The notes beneath the pieces were generated by a model that was not told where the DNA came from, did not search any database, and was given only the letters and a program-made list of their open reading frames with translations. Positions 8,314 through 18,442 of a stretch of DNA of 64,000 nt are shown in pieces (the first letter of the stretch is position 1; each line of letters opens with the position of its first letter). Origin of the DNA: Bacillus sp. ISL-55 (lineage in GTDB: Bacteria; Bacillota; Bacilli; Bacillales; Cytobacillaceae); NCBI RefSeq assembly GCF_018613155.1, contig NZ_JAGGQU010000001.1, positions 63,848 to 127,847 of the forward strand, written 5' to 3'. The position numbers and the translations under genes were made by a program.

Positions 8314-8971
8314 GTTTATGGAGTTTTTCAACAGCAGTGCTCCTGAGAGTGTATCGACATCCGTAAAGCTGATGCTCCTGCTGACTGTACTTTCTATTGC
8401 GCCAGGCATCTTGATTTTAATGACAAGTTTTACAAGGATCATCATCGTTCTTTCCTTTGTCAGAACGGCGCTTGCAACACAGCAAATGCCGCCCAACCAA
8501 GTGTTGGTCGGTCTTGCGATGTTCCTGTCATTCTTCATCATGGCCCCTACTTTCCATGAAGTGAATGAACAAGCTCTGACGCCTTTATTCAATGAAGAAA
8601 TCAATTTGGAGCAAGCGTATGAGAGGGCATCAATTCCTTTCAAGGAATTCATGAGCGCTCATACAAGGCAGAAGGATTTAGCGTTATTTCTTGAATATTC
8701 AAAGGCTGATACGCCTGAATCCGTTCAGGATATCCCTCTGACAGCCCTTGTTCCGGCATTTGCCATCAGTGAAATCAAAACAGCATTCCAGATCGGGTTT
8801 ATGATATTTATCCCTTTTCTGGTGATCGATATGGTTGTGGCAAGTGTCCTGATGTCGATGGGGATGATGATGCTGCCGCCAGTCATGATTTCACTCCCAT
8901 TTAAAATTTTGCTTTTCGTCATGGTAGATGGATGGTATTTAGTCGTGAAATCATTATTACAAAGTTTTTAA
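8306..8971 (+). CDS. fliP: FliP, flagellar type III export gate protein
   Basis: 221 residues from the ATG at 8306 that overlaps the fliO stop; this equals the B. subtilis FliP length. Polytopic membrane protein with the conserved blocks TSFTRIIIVLSFVRTALATQ and PFLVIDMVVASVLMSMGMMM. FliP forms the core ring of the export gate with FliQ and FliR, encoded next. Periplasm-facing middle region about 85-155. Confidence 0.97.
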   Translation: MNEFMEFFNSSAPESVSTSVKLMLLLTVLSIAPGILILMTSFTRIIIVLSFVRTALATQQMPPNQVLVGLAMFLSFFIMAPTFHEVNEQALTPLFNEEINLEQAYERASIPFKEFMSAHTRQKDLALFLEYSKADTPESVQDIPLTALVPAFAISEIKTAFQIGFMIFIPFLVIDMVVASVLMSMGMMMLPPVMISLPFKILLFVMVDGWYLVVKSLLQSF

Positions 8972-8985
8972 GCAGGTGAATGAAA

Positions 8986-9255
8986 ATGACATCAGAAGCG
9001 GTTATTTCGATAGCTGAACGAGGAATTTATACAGTTTTAATGATTTCAGGTCCATTGCTGGTATTAGCACTGGTAGTTGGTTTGATTGTCAGTATTTTTC
9101 AGGCAACAACGCAAATACAGGAGCAGACACTGGCTTTTGTCCCGAAGATTGTGGCCGTCCTGGTCGGAGTCGTTTTCTTTGGTCCGTGGATGTTAAGTTA
9201 TATGCTGAGCTATGCGAATGAAATATTTTCAAATCTTACAAGGTTTGTAGGCTGA
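8986..9255 (+). CDS. fliQ: FliQ, export gate protein
   Basis: 89 residues from the ATG at 8986 (CAGGTG spaced 6 nt upstream; an ATG at 8980 is too close). Two membrane helices flank the invariant block VGLIVSIFQATTQIQEQTLAF. FliQ packs around the FliP/FliR core of the type III export gate. Located 14 nt after fliP and 4 nt before fliR. Confidence 0.96.
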   Translation: MTSEAVISIAERGIYTVLMISGPLLVLALVVGLIVSIFQATTQIQEQTLAFVPKIVAVLVGVVFFGPWMLSYMLSYANEIFSNLTRFVG

Positions 9256-9259
9256 TGAG

Positions 9260-10036
9260 ATGCTAGATTTTATTCCGTCGTTTCCGGCATTCCTGCTGAT
9301 TTTTGTAAGGGTTACGTCCTTTTTCTTGATGATGCCTTTATTTTCATATCGGACGATACCTGCATCACATAAAGTAGGGCTCGGATTCATGCTTTCTATC
9401 ATCATGTTCACTGCAATAGGTGCTCCAGAAATCGCAATAGACAACACGTATTTTATGCTGGTCATCAAGGAAGCAATGGTTGGGTTATTCATAGGCTTCA
9501 TTGCGGCTTTGATGATGGCTGCCATCCAGATAGCAGGGGGATTCATAGATTTTCAAATGGGGTTTGCAATTGCGAATGTCATCGATCCACAAACAGGGGC
9601 ACAAAGCCCGCTGATGGGCCAGTATTTATATACGATTGCTCTGTTGTTTCTGCTGACAGTCAATGGCCATCATTTGTTGATGGACGGAATATTTTACAGT
9701 TATGATTTTATCCCGATTGATCAGGTGATGATTCCATTTGGGAATGAAAATATTGCAGAATTCATCATCCTGGCTTTTAACAAAATGTTCATTATTGCCT
9801 TCCAAATGTCCTTGCCGGTTGTCGGCAGCTTGTTCCTGGTTGATGTTGCGCTGGGGATTGTAGCGAGAACCGTCCCGCAGTTGAATATATTCGTTGTCGG
9901 ATTGCCGGTTAAAATTGCTGTCAGCTTTCTCGTGCTTATTGCGGTAATGGGTGTGCTGATCATGGTGATAACGGATCTGTTTTCCACCACTCTTGCAACT
10001 ATGAGAGGGTTGATGGAATTGATCGGAGGAGCTTAA
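9260..10036 (+). CDS. fliR: FliR, export gate protein
   Basis: 258 residues, about six membrane helices. Conserved segments: RVTSFFLMMPLFSYRTIPAS, GGFIDFQMGFAIANVIDPQT, and the C-terminal VGLPVKIAVSFLVLIAVMGV. It completes the FliPQR export gate. The TAA at 10034-10036 is followed immediately by the ATG of flhB, so translation of the two is probably coupled. Confidence 0.96.
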   Translation: MLDFIPSFPAFLLIFVRVTSFFLMMPLFSYRTIPASHKVGLGFMLSIIMFTAIGAPEIAIDNTYFMLVIKEAMVGLFIGFIAALMMAAIQIAGGFIDFQMGFAIANVIDPQTGAQSPLMGQYLYTIALLFLLTVNGHHLLMDGIFYSYDFIPIDQVMIPFGNENIAEFIILAFNKMFIIAFQMSLPVVGSLFLVDVALGIVARTVPQLNIFVVGLPVKIAVSFLVLIAVMGVLIMVITDLFSTTLATMRGLMELIGGA

Positions 10037-11122
10037 ATGGAATTTTTAAGGTTAGACCTGCAATTCTTTGCGGGCGAGAAGACAGAAAAAGCGACTCCCA
10101 AAAAGAGACAGGACGCACGGAAAAAAGGACAGGTTGCCAAAAGCCAGGATGTCAATACAGCTATTGTTCTCCTTGCTGTGTTTTTGTTTTTGATGTTTTT
10201 TGGCAGTGTGATGATGGAGGGGCTTATCGGAATTCTTCGCCATTCCTTGCAAAATTATATGTTGATGGATTTGACAGCAACGAACATTGAATCCATTGTA
10301 ATCGAAATATTGGGTGAACTGGTCATCTTCCTAGGCCCTGTCATGATTGTTGCGTTGATCGCAGGGGTGGCTGCCAACTACATCCAGGTTGGCTATATGT
10401 TTTCTACTGAAGCCATACAAATGAAACTTGAAAAAATCAATCCGATCAGCGGCTTCAAGAGAATCTTTTCCATGAGGGCTATTGTAGAATTGCTAAAATC
10501 AATCCTCAAAATCACCTTTGTAGGAGTGATTGCTTTCTCAGTTCTGTGGCTGAGATTGGACGAAGTCCTGCTGCTCGCAAATAAGAGTGTTGGTGCTGCA
10601 TTGGCGACAATTGCCGGGCTGACGCTCCAAATGGGCCTTTTTGCTTCCGGAGCATTGCTATTTCTATCATTATTGGACTATCTTTACCAAAAATATGATT
10701 ATGAGAAAAGTATCCGCATGTCAAAGCAAGACATGAAGGATGAGTATAAAAATATCGAAGGTGACCCTCTGATCAAGTCAAAAATCAAGCAGAAGCAAAG
10801 AGAGATGGCAATGCGGCGGATGATGCAAGAAGTCCCAAAAGCGGATGTGGTCATTACAAACCCGACCCATTTTGCGATCGCGTTAAAGTATGACGAACAG
10901 AAGTCCGATGCTCCGATTGTTGTAGCAAAGGGTGTCGACTTTGTCGCACAGAAGATTAAATTGATTGCCAAGGAAAATGATATTATATCTGTCGAGAACC
11001 GTCCCTTGGCAAGAGCTTTATACAGCCAGGCTGAAATCGGGGATGCCATTCCTGAAGAATTTTTCAAAGCGGTGGCAGAAATCCTGGCCTATGTGTATCA
11101 AACAAAAAATAAAGTGCTGTAA
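10037..11122 (+). CDS. flhB: FlhB, export specificity switch protein
   Basis: 361 residues. N-terminal basic stretch (GEKTEKATPKKRQDARKKGQ) then four membrane helices (about 40-210), a charged linker, and a cytoplasmic domain with the autocleavage motif NPTH at about N275 (VVITNPTHFAIALKYDE). Cleavage between N and P, prompted through FliK, switches export to late substrates. Starts directly after the fliR stop. Confidence 0.97.
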   Translation: MEFLRLDLQFFAGEKTEKATPKKRQDARKKGQVAKSQDVNTAIVLLAVFLFLMFFGSVMMEGLIGILRHSLQNYMLMDLTATNIESIVIEILGELVIFLGPVMIVALIAGVAANYIQVGYMFSTEAIQMKLEKINPISGFKRIFSMRAIVELLKSILKITFVGVIAFSVLWLRLDEVLLLANKSVGAALATIAGLTLQMGLFASGALLFLSLLDYLYQKYDYEKSIRMSKQDMKDEYKNIEGDPLIKSKIKQKQREMAMRRMMQEVPKADVVITNPTHFAIALKYDEQKSDAPIVVAKGVDFVAQKIKLIAKENDIISVENRPLARALYSQAEIGDAIPEEFFKAVAEILAYVYQTKNKVL

Positions 11123-11156
11123 TTCTTAGGTATGCAGTGTTTAGGAGAGAAGTACT

Positions 11157-13193
11157 ATGTCAGCAAGAGATCTGTCCGTCCTGCTTAGTGTCATATTAAT
11201 CGTAGCAATGTTGATCATTCCTTTTCCGCCATGGCTATTAAGTATACTAATCATGGTAAACATCTCAATTGCACTTCTGGTGCTTTTGAACACAATGAAT
11301 ATGACCGAGCCGCTCCAGTTTTCTGTTTTTCCTTCACTGCTGCTGTTGTTAACTTTATTCAGGCTTGGCCTGAATGTATCGACAACCCGTTCAATTTTGT
11401 CAAAAGGTGAAGCCGGCGGGGTGGTTGAGACTTTCGGTACCTTCGTTGTCGGAGGGAATGTGGTTGTCGGTATGGTTGTGTTCCTGATATTGATCATTAT
11501 CCAATTCATCGTCATCACGAAAGGTTCCGAGCGTGTATCAGAGGTTGCAGCAAGGTTTACACTTGATGCGATGCCTGGTAAGCAAATGAGTATCGATGCT
11601 GATTTGAATGCCGGGATGATTTCCGAACAGCAGGCGCGTGAACGACGCGAAAAAGTAAGCCGTGAAGCCGATTTTTACGGCGCGATGGATGGTGCGAGTA
11701 AATTCGTAAAAGGAGACGCGATAGCGGGAATCATTATCGTCCTGATTAACTTGATCTTCGGAATTGTCATCGGCATGACTCAATTAGGGTTAAGTATTGG
11801 CGATTCGGCTCAAAAATTCTCACTACTGACTGTAGGAGATGGAATTGTCAGTCAAATCCCTGCACTGTTGATTTCGACAGCGACGGGTATAGTGGTTACT
11901 CGAGCTGCTTCTGACGGGAATCTTGGAATAGATATTACCTCACAGTTACTTGCTTATCCTAAAATGCTGTATGTCGGAGCAGCAACGATTTTCCTGTTGG
12001 GGCTGTTTACGCCAATCCACGATATGCTTACGATTCCGATTGCGGCATTGATGGCTTTTGGCGGGTACTCATTCTCCCGAGTTCCAGAGCCTGATAAGCA
12101 GCAGCTGCAGGAAATGGAAGAAGACATTCAGATGGACGAGATGAAAAGTCCTGAAAGTGTTGTCAATCTATTGAATGTTGATCCGATTGAGTTTGAATTC
12201 GGGTATGGGCTGATCCCGCTTGCAGACGCTAACCAGGGAGGAGACCTGCTTGACCGGATTGTCATGATCAGAAGGCAGCTGGCGATTGAGCTTGGCCTGG
12301 TCATTCCAGTCGTCAGGATCCGGGACAATATCCAGCTCCAGCCGAATGAATACAGACTGAAAATCAAAGGAAACGAAATGGCGAGAGGAGAGTTGCTTCT
12401 CGATCATTATCTGGCAATGAGCCCTGGCATTGATGATGATTCAATTGAAGGAATCGATACAATCGAACCAAGCTTCGGGTTGCCTGCTAAGTGGATTACG
12501 GAAGAAATGAAGGAACAGGCTGAAATCTTCGGCTACACTGTTGTCGACCCGCCTTCGGTTGTGTCGACCCATATTACTGAAGTAATCAAGGCTAATGCCC
12601 ATGAACTGCTGGGAAGACAGGAAACGAAGCAGCTGATCGATCACCTGCGTGAAAGCTACCCGATCCTTGTCGAGGAAGCAACACCTAATCCGTTATCTGT
12701 TGGTGAAATCCAAAAAGTACTTGGCAAGCTGCTTAAGGAGAATGTATCAATCAGGAATCTGCCGATTATCTTTGAAACACTTGCAGATTACGGAAAAGTA
12801 ACAACAGATACAGACATCCTTGCTGAATACGTTCGCCAGGCGCTTGCTAGACAAATCACGAACCAGTATTCGCGAAATGGAGAAACCTTAAAGGTGATTA
12901 CACTATCAGGGCGAGTGGAAAAGGTCATTGCAGATGGTGTTCAGCAAACTGAGCACGGTAACTACTTATCTCTTGATCCCGCCGTTTCTCAAGGGATTTT
13001 GGAATCGGTGGCAAACCAGGTTGAACAATTGAGCATAATGGAACAAACACCGATTATTTTATGCTCCCCTGCGGTCAGGATGTATGTGCGCCAGTTGACT
13101 GAAAGGTATTTTGCACAGATTCCAGTATTGTCTTATAACGAACTTGAAGCAAATGTTGAAGTCCAAAGTGTCGGAGTGGTGAATGTAGAATGA
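11157..13193 (+). CDS. flhA: FlhA, export gate ring protein
   Basis: 678 residues. About eight N-terminal membrane helices (to about residue 310), the family signature near 140-175 (RFTLDAMPGKQMSIDADLNA), and a large cytoplasmic domain that docks chaperone-substrate complexes and forms a nonameric ring. GGAGAG ribosome site before the ATG. The last codons overlap the start of flhF (ATGA), indicating coupling. Confidence 0.97.
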   Translation: MSARDLSVLLSVILIVAMLIIPFPPWLLSILIMVNISIALLVLLNTMNMTEPLQFSVFPSLLLLLTLFRLGLNVSTTRSILSKGEAGGVVETFGTFVVGGNVVVGMVVFLILIIIQFIVITKGSERVSEVAARFTLDAMPGKQMSIDADLNAGMISEQQARERREKVSREADFYGAMDGASKFVKGDAIAGIIIVLINLIFGIVIGMTQLGLSIGDSAQKFSLLTVGDGIVSQIPALLISTATGIVVTRAASDGNLGIDITSQLLAYPKMLYVGAATIFLLGLFTPIHDMLTIPIAALMAFGGYSFSRVPEPDKQQLQEMEEDIQMDEMKSPESVVNLLNVDPIEFEFGYGLIPLADANQGGDLLDRIVMIRRQLAIELGLVIPVVRIRDNIQLQPNEYRLKIKGNEMARGELLLDHYLAMSPGIDDDSIEGIDTIEPSFGLPAKWITEEMKEQAEIFGYTVVDPPSVVSTHITEVIKANAHELLGRQETKQLIDHLRESYPILVEEATPNPLSVGEIQKVLGKLLKENVSIRNLPIIFETLADYGKVTTDTDILAEYVRQALARQITNQYSRNGETLKVITLSGRVEKVIADGVQQTEHGNYLSLDPAVSQGILESVANQVEQLSIMEQTPIILCSPAVRMYVRQLTERYFAQIPVLSYNELEANVEVQSVGVVNVE

Positions 13194-14365
13194 AAGTGAA
13201 AAAGTATACAGCTTCATCCATGCCGGAAGCAATGAAACTAGTCAGAGGGGAACTTGGAAGTGATGCAGTAATCTTGAATTCTCGTGTCATCCAGACAGGA
13301 GGGTTCATGGGATATTTCAAGAAAAATAGCATTGAGGTAATTGCCGCCATTGACCCGGACACTGAAGCAAGCCAAAAGCCTGCAAGTATGGATAAACCTA
13401 ATAAATATAAGCCGTCCTTAAAAGATGACGAAGCTAAAAAGGACTCACAGTCTGGAAGGATGAATCCTATAACGGTAACACCTCCAAAAGCCGACAGGGA
13501 TCTTTTAAAAGAAATTTCACAGCTTAAGGAAATGTTAAAGGGAACGGGTAAAACAGAAGGAGTCTCTTTGCCAGAACCGGTGAGCAGGCAAATACAATGC
13601 TTGAGAGATCAGGAAGTAGACCACGAAATCATTGATGAATTGGCTGCAGTCCTTCTTGAAAAGTGGTACCTCGGCGGAGCGAAAGCAAGCGAGGAGGAAA
13701 TCACTGAATGGATTGGCACAGCTATTGGACACAGGCTTTCTCCCCTTTCATTTGAAGGTGTTTCTTTTAAAAAGAAGTTCGTCAATGTTATTGGGCCGAC
13801 TGGAGTAGGGAAAACGACAACACTGGCAAAGGTTGCTGCTGAATGTGTATTGAAGCACCAGAAGAAGGTGGCTTTTATTACGACAGACACCTATCGAATT
13901 GCGGCAATTGAGCAGTTGAAAACATATGCAAAGATCCTCGATGTCCCAATTGAAGTTTGCTACAACCTGGATGATTTCAAGGCTGCAACAGATAAATTCG
14001 CTGAGTATGACCTTGTCTTTATTGATACAGCAGGACGGAATTTCAGAAATCAAAAATATGTAAACGATTTGAAAAATGTGATTGATTTTGGTAAGGACAT
14101 GGAAACTTACCTTGTCCTCGCTTTGACGGCGAAACAAAAAGATATGGAAGAAATACGCAGGCAATTTTCGCTGATTCATATTGATCAATTCATTTTTACT
14201 AAATTGGATGAAACGGCGGTTTACGGGTCGATGCTTAATATGGCAATAAAGTTCTCGACTGGAATTGCCTATCTGACCAATGGACAAGATGTGCCAGATG
14301 ACCTGATCGAGGCAAATCCTGAAATGATTGCAAATACTATTCTTGGAGCAAGAAGCTATGAATGA
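13190..14365 (+). CDS. flhF: FlhF, SRP-type GTPase for flagellar placement
   Basis: 391 residues: N-terminal B domain (MKVKKYTASSMPEAMKLVRG...), low-complexity Lys/Pro linker (about 60-105), then N and G domains of the SRP GTPase class. Motifs: VIGPTGVGKTTTLAKVA (about 200-215), TTDTYRIAAIEQLKTYAKIL, DTAGR and TKLDE. Dimerises with GTP; its GTPase is activated by FlhG, encoded next with overlapping codons. Controls number and position of flagella. Confidence 0.96.
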   Translation: MKVKKYTASSMPEAMKLVRGELGSDAVILNSRVIQTGGFMGYFKKNSIEVIAAIDPDTEASQKPASMDKPNKYKPSLKDDEAKKDSQSGRMNPITVTPPKADRDLLKEISQLKEMLKGTGKTEGVSLPEPVSRQIQCLRDQEVDHEIIDELAAVLLEKWYLGGAKASEEEITEWIGTAIGHRLSPLSFEGVSFKKKFVNVIGPTGVGKTTTLAKVAAECVLKHQKKVAFITTDTYRIAAIEQLKTYAKILDVPIEVCYNLDDFKAATDKFAEYDLVFIDTAGRNFRNQKYVNDLKNVIDFGKDMETYLVLALTAKQKDMEEIRRQFSLIHIDQFIFTKLDETAVYGSMLNMAIKFSTGIAYLTNGQDVPDDLIEANPEMIANTILGARSYE

Positions 14366-15224
14366 CCAGGCAGAAAAATTAAGAAACCGTCTTAAAATGG
14401 ATACTCCAGCGAAGGAAGCGAAAACTCTTGCTGTGGTCAGCGGCAAGGGTGGAGTCGGAAAATCGAATTTTTCACTTAACTTCTCGATTTCTCTGGCCAA
14501 AAAGGGCTATAAGGTATTGCTGTTTGATCTTGATATCGGAATGGGGAATATCGAGATCTTAATGGGTAAAAATTCTTCGCTCTCCATTGCCGATTTTCTT
14601 TCAGGTAAATCATCGATGGAGGAAGTTATTTTTCAAGGGCCGCATGGCGTTGAATATATTTCAGGCGGTACAGGTTTAAGCCAGTTGGTCAGGATGGACC
14701 GTGATAGCGTCGAATATTTCATTTCCAGCTTAAGTGAGGTACTAAGAAAGTATGATTATCTTATTTTTGATATGGGGGCAGGATTGAACGAAGAAACTTT
14801 ATCAATCCTGCTGTCTGTCAACGAGATATTCGTAATTACTACGACTGAACCAACTTCATTAATGGATGCATATGCCACTATGAAATACATCCATCTTGCA
14901 GATTCAGAATTGCCTTTCTATTTAGTGGTCAACAGGGCGGGTTCTGACAAAGAGGGCAATGAAACGATGGCAAGGCTCGAGGATGTTCTTGTTAAATTTC
15001 TGGGCAGGACGCCTACCAAGCTTGGGATTCTGCCAGATGATAAAACGGTTCAAGAAGCTGTGAAACGCCAAATACCATTCACATTGTTCAATGAAAGGTC
15101 ACAAGCTTCTAAAGGAATGGCAGCAATTATCGAAAAATATATCAATAAAGAGAGCTACAATGCCGAAAAGAGAGATAACAGGAGTTTTACAGCAAGATTA
15201 AAACAATTCCTTTTCGAAAGGTAG
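14358..15224 (+). CDS. flhG: FlhG (YlxH), MinD-type ATPase
   Basis: 288 residues from the ATG at 14358, which overlaps the flhF stop. Deviant Walker A (VVSGKGGVGKSNFSLNFS, about 25-42), LLFDLDIGMGNIEIL, and DYLIFDMGAGL. The first residues (NDQAEKLRNRL) correspond to the DQAxxLR motif that activates the FlhF GTPase. Works with FlhF in patterning basal bodies. The C-terminal basic/aromatic tail may be membrane targeting. Confidence 0.95.
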   Translation: MNDQAEKLRNRLKMDTPAKEAKTLAVVSGKGGVGKSNFSLNFSISLAKKGYKVLLFDLDIGMGNIEILMGKNSSLSIADFLSGKSSMEEVIFQGPHGVEYISGGTGLSQLVRMDRDSVEYFISSLSEVLRKYDYLIFDMGAGLNEETLSILLSVNEIFVITTTEPTSLMDAYATMKYIHLADSELPFYLVVNRAGSDKEGNETMARLEDVLVKFLGRTPTKLGILPDDKTVQEAVKRQIPFTLFNERSQASKGMAAIIEKYINKESYNAEKRDNRSFTARLKQFLFER

Positions 15225-15231
15225 TGGTCGA

Positions 15232-16320
15232 GTGGCAAAAATTAGAGTTCTCATCGTAGATGATTCGGCTTTCATGCGTAAGCTGATCAACGACTTTCTA
15301 TCAGAACATCCAGAGATTGATGTTATTGGCGCAGCTCGTAACGGAGAGGATGCCATTAAAAAATGGCGGGAATTACGTCCGGATGTTATTACACTTGATG
15401 TCGAAATGCCAAAATTGAACGGGTTAGAAGTTTTGAAAACGATTATGAAAGAGCAGCCGCTTCCGGTTGTGATGCTTTCAAGCACTACGAAAGAAGGCGC
15501 TGACACGACTTTGCAGGCGATTCAAGCCGGAGCTGTGGATTTTGTGGCAAAGCCATCAGGCTCCATTTCTATTGATTTACATAAAATCAAAACGGAGTTA
15601 ATCCAGAAGGTTTTATCAGCCAGTAAAGCCAACTTATCCAAAATAAACTTTCTTGAAGACTCCCAATCTGTTGGAAAGAAGCAAAAGAGTTCAATAGGTT
15701 CAGAGATCAAGGAAGTTCGGCATGTAACAACCAGGGGCTTTACCCGTGAATCCAAAAAGATTGTCTGCATTGGAACATCTACCGGGGGCCCGCGGGCATT
15801 GCAGCAGGTTATAACTTCATTGCCAAAAGATATTGATGTACCTGTACTTGTCGTCCAGCATATGCCGCCTGGTTTTACAAAGTCCCTTGCCAATCGACTT
15901 GATTCCTTAAGCCAGATAACAGTCAAGGAAGCGGAAGATGGAGAGCTTTTACAAAAAGGGACGGCTTATATAGCTCCAGGTGGATTTCATATGGAGGTTA
16001 AGAATTTAGGATCAACGCTGGCAGTCAGCCTTAGCCTATCACCGCCGCGAAATGGCCATCGACCTTCAGTCGATGTGATGTTCGAGTCCGTCAGCAGCGT
16101 CAAGAACTACTCTAAAATTGCTGTCATCATGACAGGAATGGGTTCAGATGGCTCCAAGGGACTGGTTGAGATGAAAAAAAGCGGCACAGTTAAAGCGATT
16201 GCCGAATCGCAGGAGACTTCAATCGTTTTCGGGATGCCGAAAGCAGCGATTGCAACGAACATGGTTGATGAGGTTGCGAATGTAGAAAACATTGCTCAAT
16301 CAATCATGAATTATATATGA
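15232..16320 (+). CDS. cheB: CheB, chemoreceptor methylesterase
   Basis: 362 residues, GTG start. Receiver domain (D10, D11, phospho-acceptor D56 in ITLDVEMPKLNG) joined by a Ser/Lys-rich linker to the methylesterase/deamidase domain with a Ser-His-Asp triad visible as S183 (IGTSTGGPRALQ), H210 (VVQHMPPGF) and D306 (MTGMGSDGSKG). Removes methyl groups from receptors after phosphorylation by CheA, giving adaptation. No cheR lies in this window; in B. subtilis cheR is elsewhere too. Confidence 0.97.
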   Translation: MAKIRVLIVDDSAFMRKLINDFLSEHPEIDVIGAARNGEDAIKKWRELRPDVITLDVEMPKLNGLEVLKTIMKEQPLPVVMLSSTTKEGADTTLQAIQAGAVDFVAKPSGSISIDLHKIKTELIQKVLSASKANLSKINFLEDSQSVGKKQKSSIGSEIKEVRHVTTRGFTRESKKIVCIGTSTGGPRALQQVITSLPKDIDVPVLVVQHMPPGFTKSLANRLDSLSQITVKEAEDGELLQKGTAYIAPGGFHMEVKNLGSTLAVSLSLSPPRNGHRPSVDVMFESVSSVKNYSKIAVIMTGMGSDGSKGLVEMKKSGTVKAIAESQETSIVFGMPKAAIATNMVDEVANVENIAQSIMNYI

Positions 16321-16339
16321 GGCCGGAGGTGCTGAGCAC

Positions 16340-18397
16340 ATGGAATTGAATCAATATCTTGAAGTCTTTATTGAAGAAAGTAAAGAACATTTACAGGCCT
16401 GCAATGAACAGTTGTTGGAATTAGAGAAGAACCCACAGGATTTATCGATCATAAATGAAATCTTCAGATCAGCCCATACTCTTAAAGGGATGTCAGCGAC
16501 AATGGGTTACGAGGATCTGGCAAGTCTTACTCACCAAATGGAAAATGTATTGGATGCAATCCGCAATAACAGATTGACAACAACACCAGAAATTGTCGAT
16601 GTTATTTTCATGGCTGTCGACCACCTAGAAGATATGGTTCAGTCAATCGCGTCCGGGGGCGATGGCAAAAAGGATGTTTCCGAAACAGTCGAAAAGTTGA
16701 AATTGATTGAAAAAGGGGAACCTCTCTCAGGTTCTGCCAAGAATGAGGTAGCTGCTACAGCAGTTTTAGAAGCCAATCAAGAATCCCACTATGATGAATT
16801 TGAATTGACCGTATTAAAACAGTCCAAAGAACAAGGATTCGGTGTTTATGAAATCGCCATCGCTCTGCGCGAAGATTGCTTATTGAAAGCTGCTCGGGTC
16901 TATATGGTGTTTGAGGTACTGGAGAAGCTTGGAGAAGTAATCAAAACCAACCCATCAGTAGAGCAGCTGGAGGAAGAACAATTTGACCATGAATTTACTG
17001 TAACAATTGTCTCAAAAGATAATCCAGAGGATATTAAAGGCATGATCATGAAGGTGTCTGAAGTTGTCAAAACTGACTTAAGATCCTTAGAATTTGATGA
17101 CAAAATGAATGAAGAAACTATTGAAGCGGTGGATACTTCAAGAGCTCCAGGCGAATCCAATTCTCCTGCCCTTGATCAATCACAATCGAGTGCATCTGAA
17201 GTTTCTCCGGTTATAGATAAAAAAGGCAATGTCAAACAGCAAACTAACAGCAGTAAAACAATAAGGGTAAACATTGAGCGTCTTGATATTTTAATGAATT
17301 TATTCGAAGAGCTTGTAATCGACCGCGGCAGACTAGAGCAGATTTCCAAAGACCTCGAAAATAGCGAGCTTACTGAAACAGTCGAAAGAATGTCAAGGAT
17401 CTCCGGTGACCTGCAAAATATCATCCTGAATATGCGGATGGTCCAGGTTGAAACGGTATTCAACCGTTTCCCAAGAATGATCCGTCAATTAGCGAGAGAC
17501 TTAAATAAAAAGATCAACCTGGAAATCGTTGGTGCTGAAACTGAATTGGACCGCACTGTAATTGATGAAATTGGCGATCCGCTTGTACATTTATTGAGAA
17601 ACTCTGTTGACCATGGAATTGAATCACCTGAAGTGCGCAGGGCAAAGGGCAAGAATGAAGAGGGTACTGTCATACTTCGTGCGTTCCACAGCGGAAATCA
17701 TGTGTTCATTGAAATTGAAGATGATGGAGCTGGAATCAACAGGGATAAAGTTTTAAAGAAGGCAATCAGCAAGGGAATCATTACCGAGCAATCCGCTTCT
17801 GGCTTTACTGACAAACAGGCGTATGAATTAATTCTTTCATCTGGCTTCTCTACCGCTGATACAATATCCGATATTTCCGGACGCGGGGTAGGATTGGATG
17901 TTGTAAAGAATACAATCGAGTCATTGGGAGGATCAATCTCTATCGATTCAAAGGAAAATGAGGGAACCATTTTCTCGATTCAGCTTCCGCTGACATTATC
18001 GATCATCTCTGTGATGTTAGTCGAAATCCAGAAAGAAAAATTTGCTATTCCTTTGTCTTCGATCATTGAGACAGCCATAATCAAAGACACTGACATCATG
18101 AATGCGCATAATCAAAAGGTGATTGATTTTAGAGGCAAGGTCGTACCGCTGCTGTTCTTAAAGGATATCTTCGAGGTACCGTCAGAGCAGGCTGATGATC
18201 AATTCCACTCTGTCATTATCGTTCGCAAAGGAGATAAAATGGCTGGTTTGATTGTAGATTCATTCATCGGCCAGCAAGAAGTAGTCCTTAAATCACTAGG
18301 GAATTATTTAACGAATGTATTTGCGATTTCCGGAGCTACGATCCTCGGAGATGGGCAAGTAGCTTTAATAGTGGATTGCAATGCCTTAATAAAATAG
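16340..18397 (+). CDS. cheA: CheA, chemotaxis histidine kinase
   Basis: 685 residues. HPt domain with phospho-accepting H46 (RSAHTLKGMSATMGY), a CheY/CheB-binding P2 domain (about 155-255), an acidic/Ser linker, dimerisation domain P3 (about 300-370), HATPase domain (N box HLLRNSVDHGIE, G1 DDGAGINRDK, G2 SGRGVGLDVVKN), and C-terminal CheW-like domain. Forms receptor arrays with CheW, encoded next. GGAGGTGCTGAGC precedes the ATG. Confidence 0.97.
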   Translation: MELNQYLEVFIEESKEHLQACNEQLLELEKNPQDLSIINEIFRSAHTLKGMSATMGYEDLASLTHQMENVLDAIRNNRLTTTPEIVDVIFMAVDHLEDMVQSIASGGDGKKDVSETVEKLKLIEKGEPLSGSAKNEVAATAVLEANQESHYDEFELTVLKQSKEQGFGVYEIAIALREDCLLKAARVYMVFEVLEKLGEVIKTNPSVEQLEEEQFDHEFTVTIVSKDNPEDIKGMIMKVSEVVKTDLRSLEFDDKMNEETIEAVDTSRAPGESNSPALDQSQSSASEVSPVIDKKGNVKQQTNSSKTIRVNIERLDILMNLFEELVIDRGRLEQISKDLENSELTETVERMSRISGDLQNIILNMRMVQVETVFNRFPRMIRQLARDLNKKINLEIVGAETELDRTVIDEIGDPLVHLLRNSVDHGIESPEVRRAKGKNEEGTVILRAFHSGNHVFIEIEDDGAGINRDKVLKKAISKGIITEQSASGFTDKQAYELILSSGFSTADTISDISGRGVGLDVVKNTIESLGGSISIDSKENEGTIFSIQLPLTLSIISVMLVEIQKEKFAIPLSSIIETAIIKDTDIMNAHNQKVIDFRGKVVPLLFLKDIFEVPSEQADDQFHSVIIVRKGDKMAGLIVDSFIGQQEVVLKSLGNYLTNVFAISGATILGDGQVALIVDCNALIK

Positions 18398-18442
18398 GTT
18401 CCTGCTTAATTCAATGATGATGATATTTTAGGAGTGATGAAA

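Noticed and set aside
13748-14500. 250-codon minus-strand open frame opposite flhF/flhG
   Set aside because: It lies entirely antisense to two well-supported conserved genes and encodes a low-complexity Cys/Ile/Phe-rich product with no recognisable motif.
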